A program made the translations under genes and the position numbers. This document shows positions 63,172 to 64,000 of a stretch of 64,000 bases of DNA, in pieces. How positions within the stretch are numbered: position 1 is the stretch's first letter; each line of letters begins with the position of its first letter. Source of the DNA: Halomonas binhaiensis (GTDB lineage: Bacteria; Pseudomonadota; Gammaproteobacteria; Pseudomonadales; Halomonadaceae). The notes beneath the pieces were generated by a model. The model was not told the DNA's origin, did no database searches, and saw only the letters and a program-made list of their open reading frames with translations. The DNA lies in the NCBI RefSeq assembly GCF_008329985.2, contig NZ_CP038437.2, positions 3,968,001 to 4,032,000 on the forward strand. Reading direction: 5' to 3'.

Positions 63172-63651
63172 ATGAATCAGCCTAATGCTAGTCAAACTCC
63201 CCGCATCGCCTTCATCCAGGCCAGCTGGCATGACGATATCGTCGGCCGTGCACGGGAATCCTTCATTGCCACCCTGGCCGAAAAGCATGCCATCGACGCT
63301 TCCCAGGTCGATGTATTCAGCGTTGCTGGTGCCTACGAGATTCCGCTTCAGGCCAAGATGCTGGCCAAGAGCGGCCGTTATTCCGCCATCGTTGGCGCCG
63401 GCTTCGTCGTGGATGGCGGTATCTATCGTCATGATTTCGTCGCCCAGGCAGTCATCGACGGCATGATGAAGGTCCAGCTCGACACCGAAGTCCCGGTGCT
63501 CTCCGTGGTGCTGACTCCCCACCACTTCCATGAGCATGCCGTGCACACCGAGTTCTTCCACGAGCACTTTGTGGTCAAGGGACGTGAAGCCGCCGATGCC
63601 TGCGCCTTGACGCTGGAAAACCAGCGCAAGCTCCAGCAGCTGTTCGTGTGA
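63172..63651 (+). CDS. ribH2: 6,7-dimethyl-8-ribityllumazine synthase, type II (RibH2)
   Basis: A 159-residue lumazine synthase, the enzyme that makes the riboflavin precursor from 5-amino-6-ribitylaminouracil and 3,4-dihydroxy-2-butanone 4-phosphate. Start at ATG 63172 with AGAGGA upstream. The sequence (FIQASWHDDIVGRARESF, VAGAYEIPLQAKMLAK, GFVVDGGIYRHDFVA, LTPHHFHEH) is the RibH2 type known from Brucella and Mesorhizobium, which forms decamers, not the 60-mer RibH1 type. It is directly controlled by the FMN riboswitch upstream and stands alone, without other rib genes. Confidence 0.93.
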   Translation: MNQPNASQTPRIAFIQASWHDDIVGRARESFIATLAEKHAIDASQVDVFSVAGAYEIPLQAKMLAKSGRYSAIVGAGFVVDGGIYRHDFVAQAVIDGMMKVQLDTEVPVLSVVLTPHHFHEHAVHTEFFHEHFVVKGREAADACALTLENQRKLQQLFV

Positions 63652-63689
63652 TACAAGCTCGGGTTACTTTTCGGTACACCTGAAAAACG

Positions 63690-63716
63690 GCGCCGCAGGG
63701 GTAACCCCTGCGGCGC
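63690..63716 (-). terminator. Rho-independent terminator of the glpD-like gene
   Basis: A 12-bp perfect GC stem (63690-63701 with 63705-63716) with a 3-base loop. Read on the minus strand it is followed by CGTTTTTCA, so it terminates the convergent glpD-like gene. On the plus strand it lies 39 bases after ribH2 and lacks a T-tract, but may still act. Confidence 0.8.
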
Positions 63717-63733
63717 AAAAGAAGGCGTAAAGG

Positions 63734-64000
63734 TTATTCACTGACCACGCGCCTTTTCTCCTTTATCGTTACCCTATCAGCCGCACTTTTCTGTGCTTTC
63801 GCCCAAGCCCTGACCCGGGCAACCTCTTCATCATTCATTACCAGGTACAGCTTGGTGCGCCGCTCAAGCATGTCTTCTGCCGTGCAAGCCCACTCCTGCT
63901 CCATCAGGTAGCGTGCTTCCCGCGCGTATAGATCCGCCCCGAGCTGCTCCCCGAGGTCCTCATAGCCCTTGGCTTCCCCCAGAATCTGCCGGGCGATAGT
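63734..64000 (-). CDS. glpD: Glycerol-3-phosphate dehydrogenase-like protein, C-terminal fragment
   Basis: The frame is open from the right edge and ends at TAA 63734-63736, giving the last 88 residues. The segment GADLYAREARYLMEQEWACTAEDMLERRTKLYL matches the C-terminal domain of FAD-dependent glycerol-3-phosphate dehydrogenases (GlpD: Y-x-E-A-E-V-x-Y-L-x-x-x-E-W-A-x-T-A-x-D-x-L-x-R-R-T-K-L). The related erythritol phosphate dehydrogenase EryB has the same domain, so GlpD versus EryB cannot be decided from this piece. The gene is cut by the window edge, not broken. Confidence 0.85.
   Translation of the reverse strand, partial: TIARQILGEAKGYEDLGEQLGADLYAREARYLMEQEWACTAEDMLERRTKLYLVMNDEEVARVRAWAKAQKSAADRVTIKEKRRVVSE

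Noticed and set aside
63734..64000. glpD-like fragment as an erythritol phosphate dehydrogenase (EryB) belonging to the tetritol system
   Set aside because: Only 88 C-terminal residues are visible and both enzymes share this domain. It is also convergent with, and separated by ribH2 from, the cluster.

Overview
The window looks like a chromosomal segment from a halophilic gammaproteobacterium, most likely Halomonas or a close relative (Halomonadaceae). This is inferred from gene content: an NhaD Na+/H+ antiporter, a compact recC-recB-recD operon, a DUF3581 protein, a TRIC-type channel, many TRAP transporters and fairly GC-rich coding sequence. No rRNA, tRNA or CRISPR array was found. The window opens inside a TctA-type permease gene and closes inside a glycerol-3-phosphate-dehydrogenase-like gene.

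Left part (1-27 kb), mostly housekeeping and stress genes. It holds tctA (partial) with a GntR regulator; an ECF41 sigma factor with its carboxymuconolactone decarboxylase-like partner behind a textbook ECF41 promoter; ybiT (ABC-F); recC-recB-recD joined by ATGA overlaps; a chromate transporter; DUF3581; and nhaD with a strong terminator. After these come an operon of a PstS-like binding protein, an outer-membrane porin and a GGDEF/EAL protein, an orphan autoinducer-synthase-like acyltransferase, a DUF3541 protein and a TRIC-family channel. Three copies of a dispersed intergenic repeat lie at about 1.55, 4.9 and 17.5 kb.

Centre and right (27-63 kb), an island for four-carbon sugars and sugar acids. 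(a) 27.3-39.1 kb: a tetronate operon (ltnD, otnK, otnC, otnI, denD, a TRAP transporter, an aldehyde dehydrogenase and a second beta-hydroxyacid dehydrogenase). It is divergent from a LacI regulator and has a perfect 20-bp palindrome between them. By family knowledge it converts L-threonate and D-erythronate to dihydroxyacetone phosphate. (b) 40.6-45.1 kb: a sugar ABC transporter plus a GolD/DthD-type polyol dehydrogenase. (c) 45.3-53.5 kb: a co-directional nine-gene block (split transketolase, TRAP transporter, beta-hydroxyacid dehydrogenase, TIM-barrel isomerase, SDR, FCD-type GntR) with a UxuR-like operator at its head. I cannot assign it to a known pathway. (d) 53.9-55.6 kb: an exported alpha-helical repeat protein of unknown function. 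(e) 56-62.8 kb: a decayed SorC-type regulator, a DhaK-DhaL kinase, rpiB, transaldolase and transketolase. Blocks (b) and (e) share a promoter element and a GAACATATG motif. Together they fit a route D-threitol (or a similar tetritol) -> D-erythrulose -> erythrulose 4-phosphate -> erythrose 4-phosphate -> pentose phosphate pathway.

Two decayed regulators (a LacI remnant at 40.0-40.3 kb and the SorC remnant), an AT-rich marC gene and several tandem repeats (13-mer, 38-mer, 7-mer) suggest the island was assembled by rearrangement and transfer. The right edge has an FMN riboswitch in front of a type II lumazine synthase gene (ribH2) and the 3' end of a convergent glpD-like gene.
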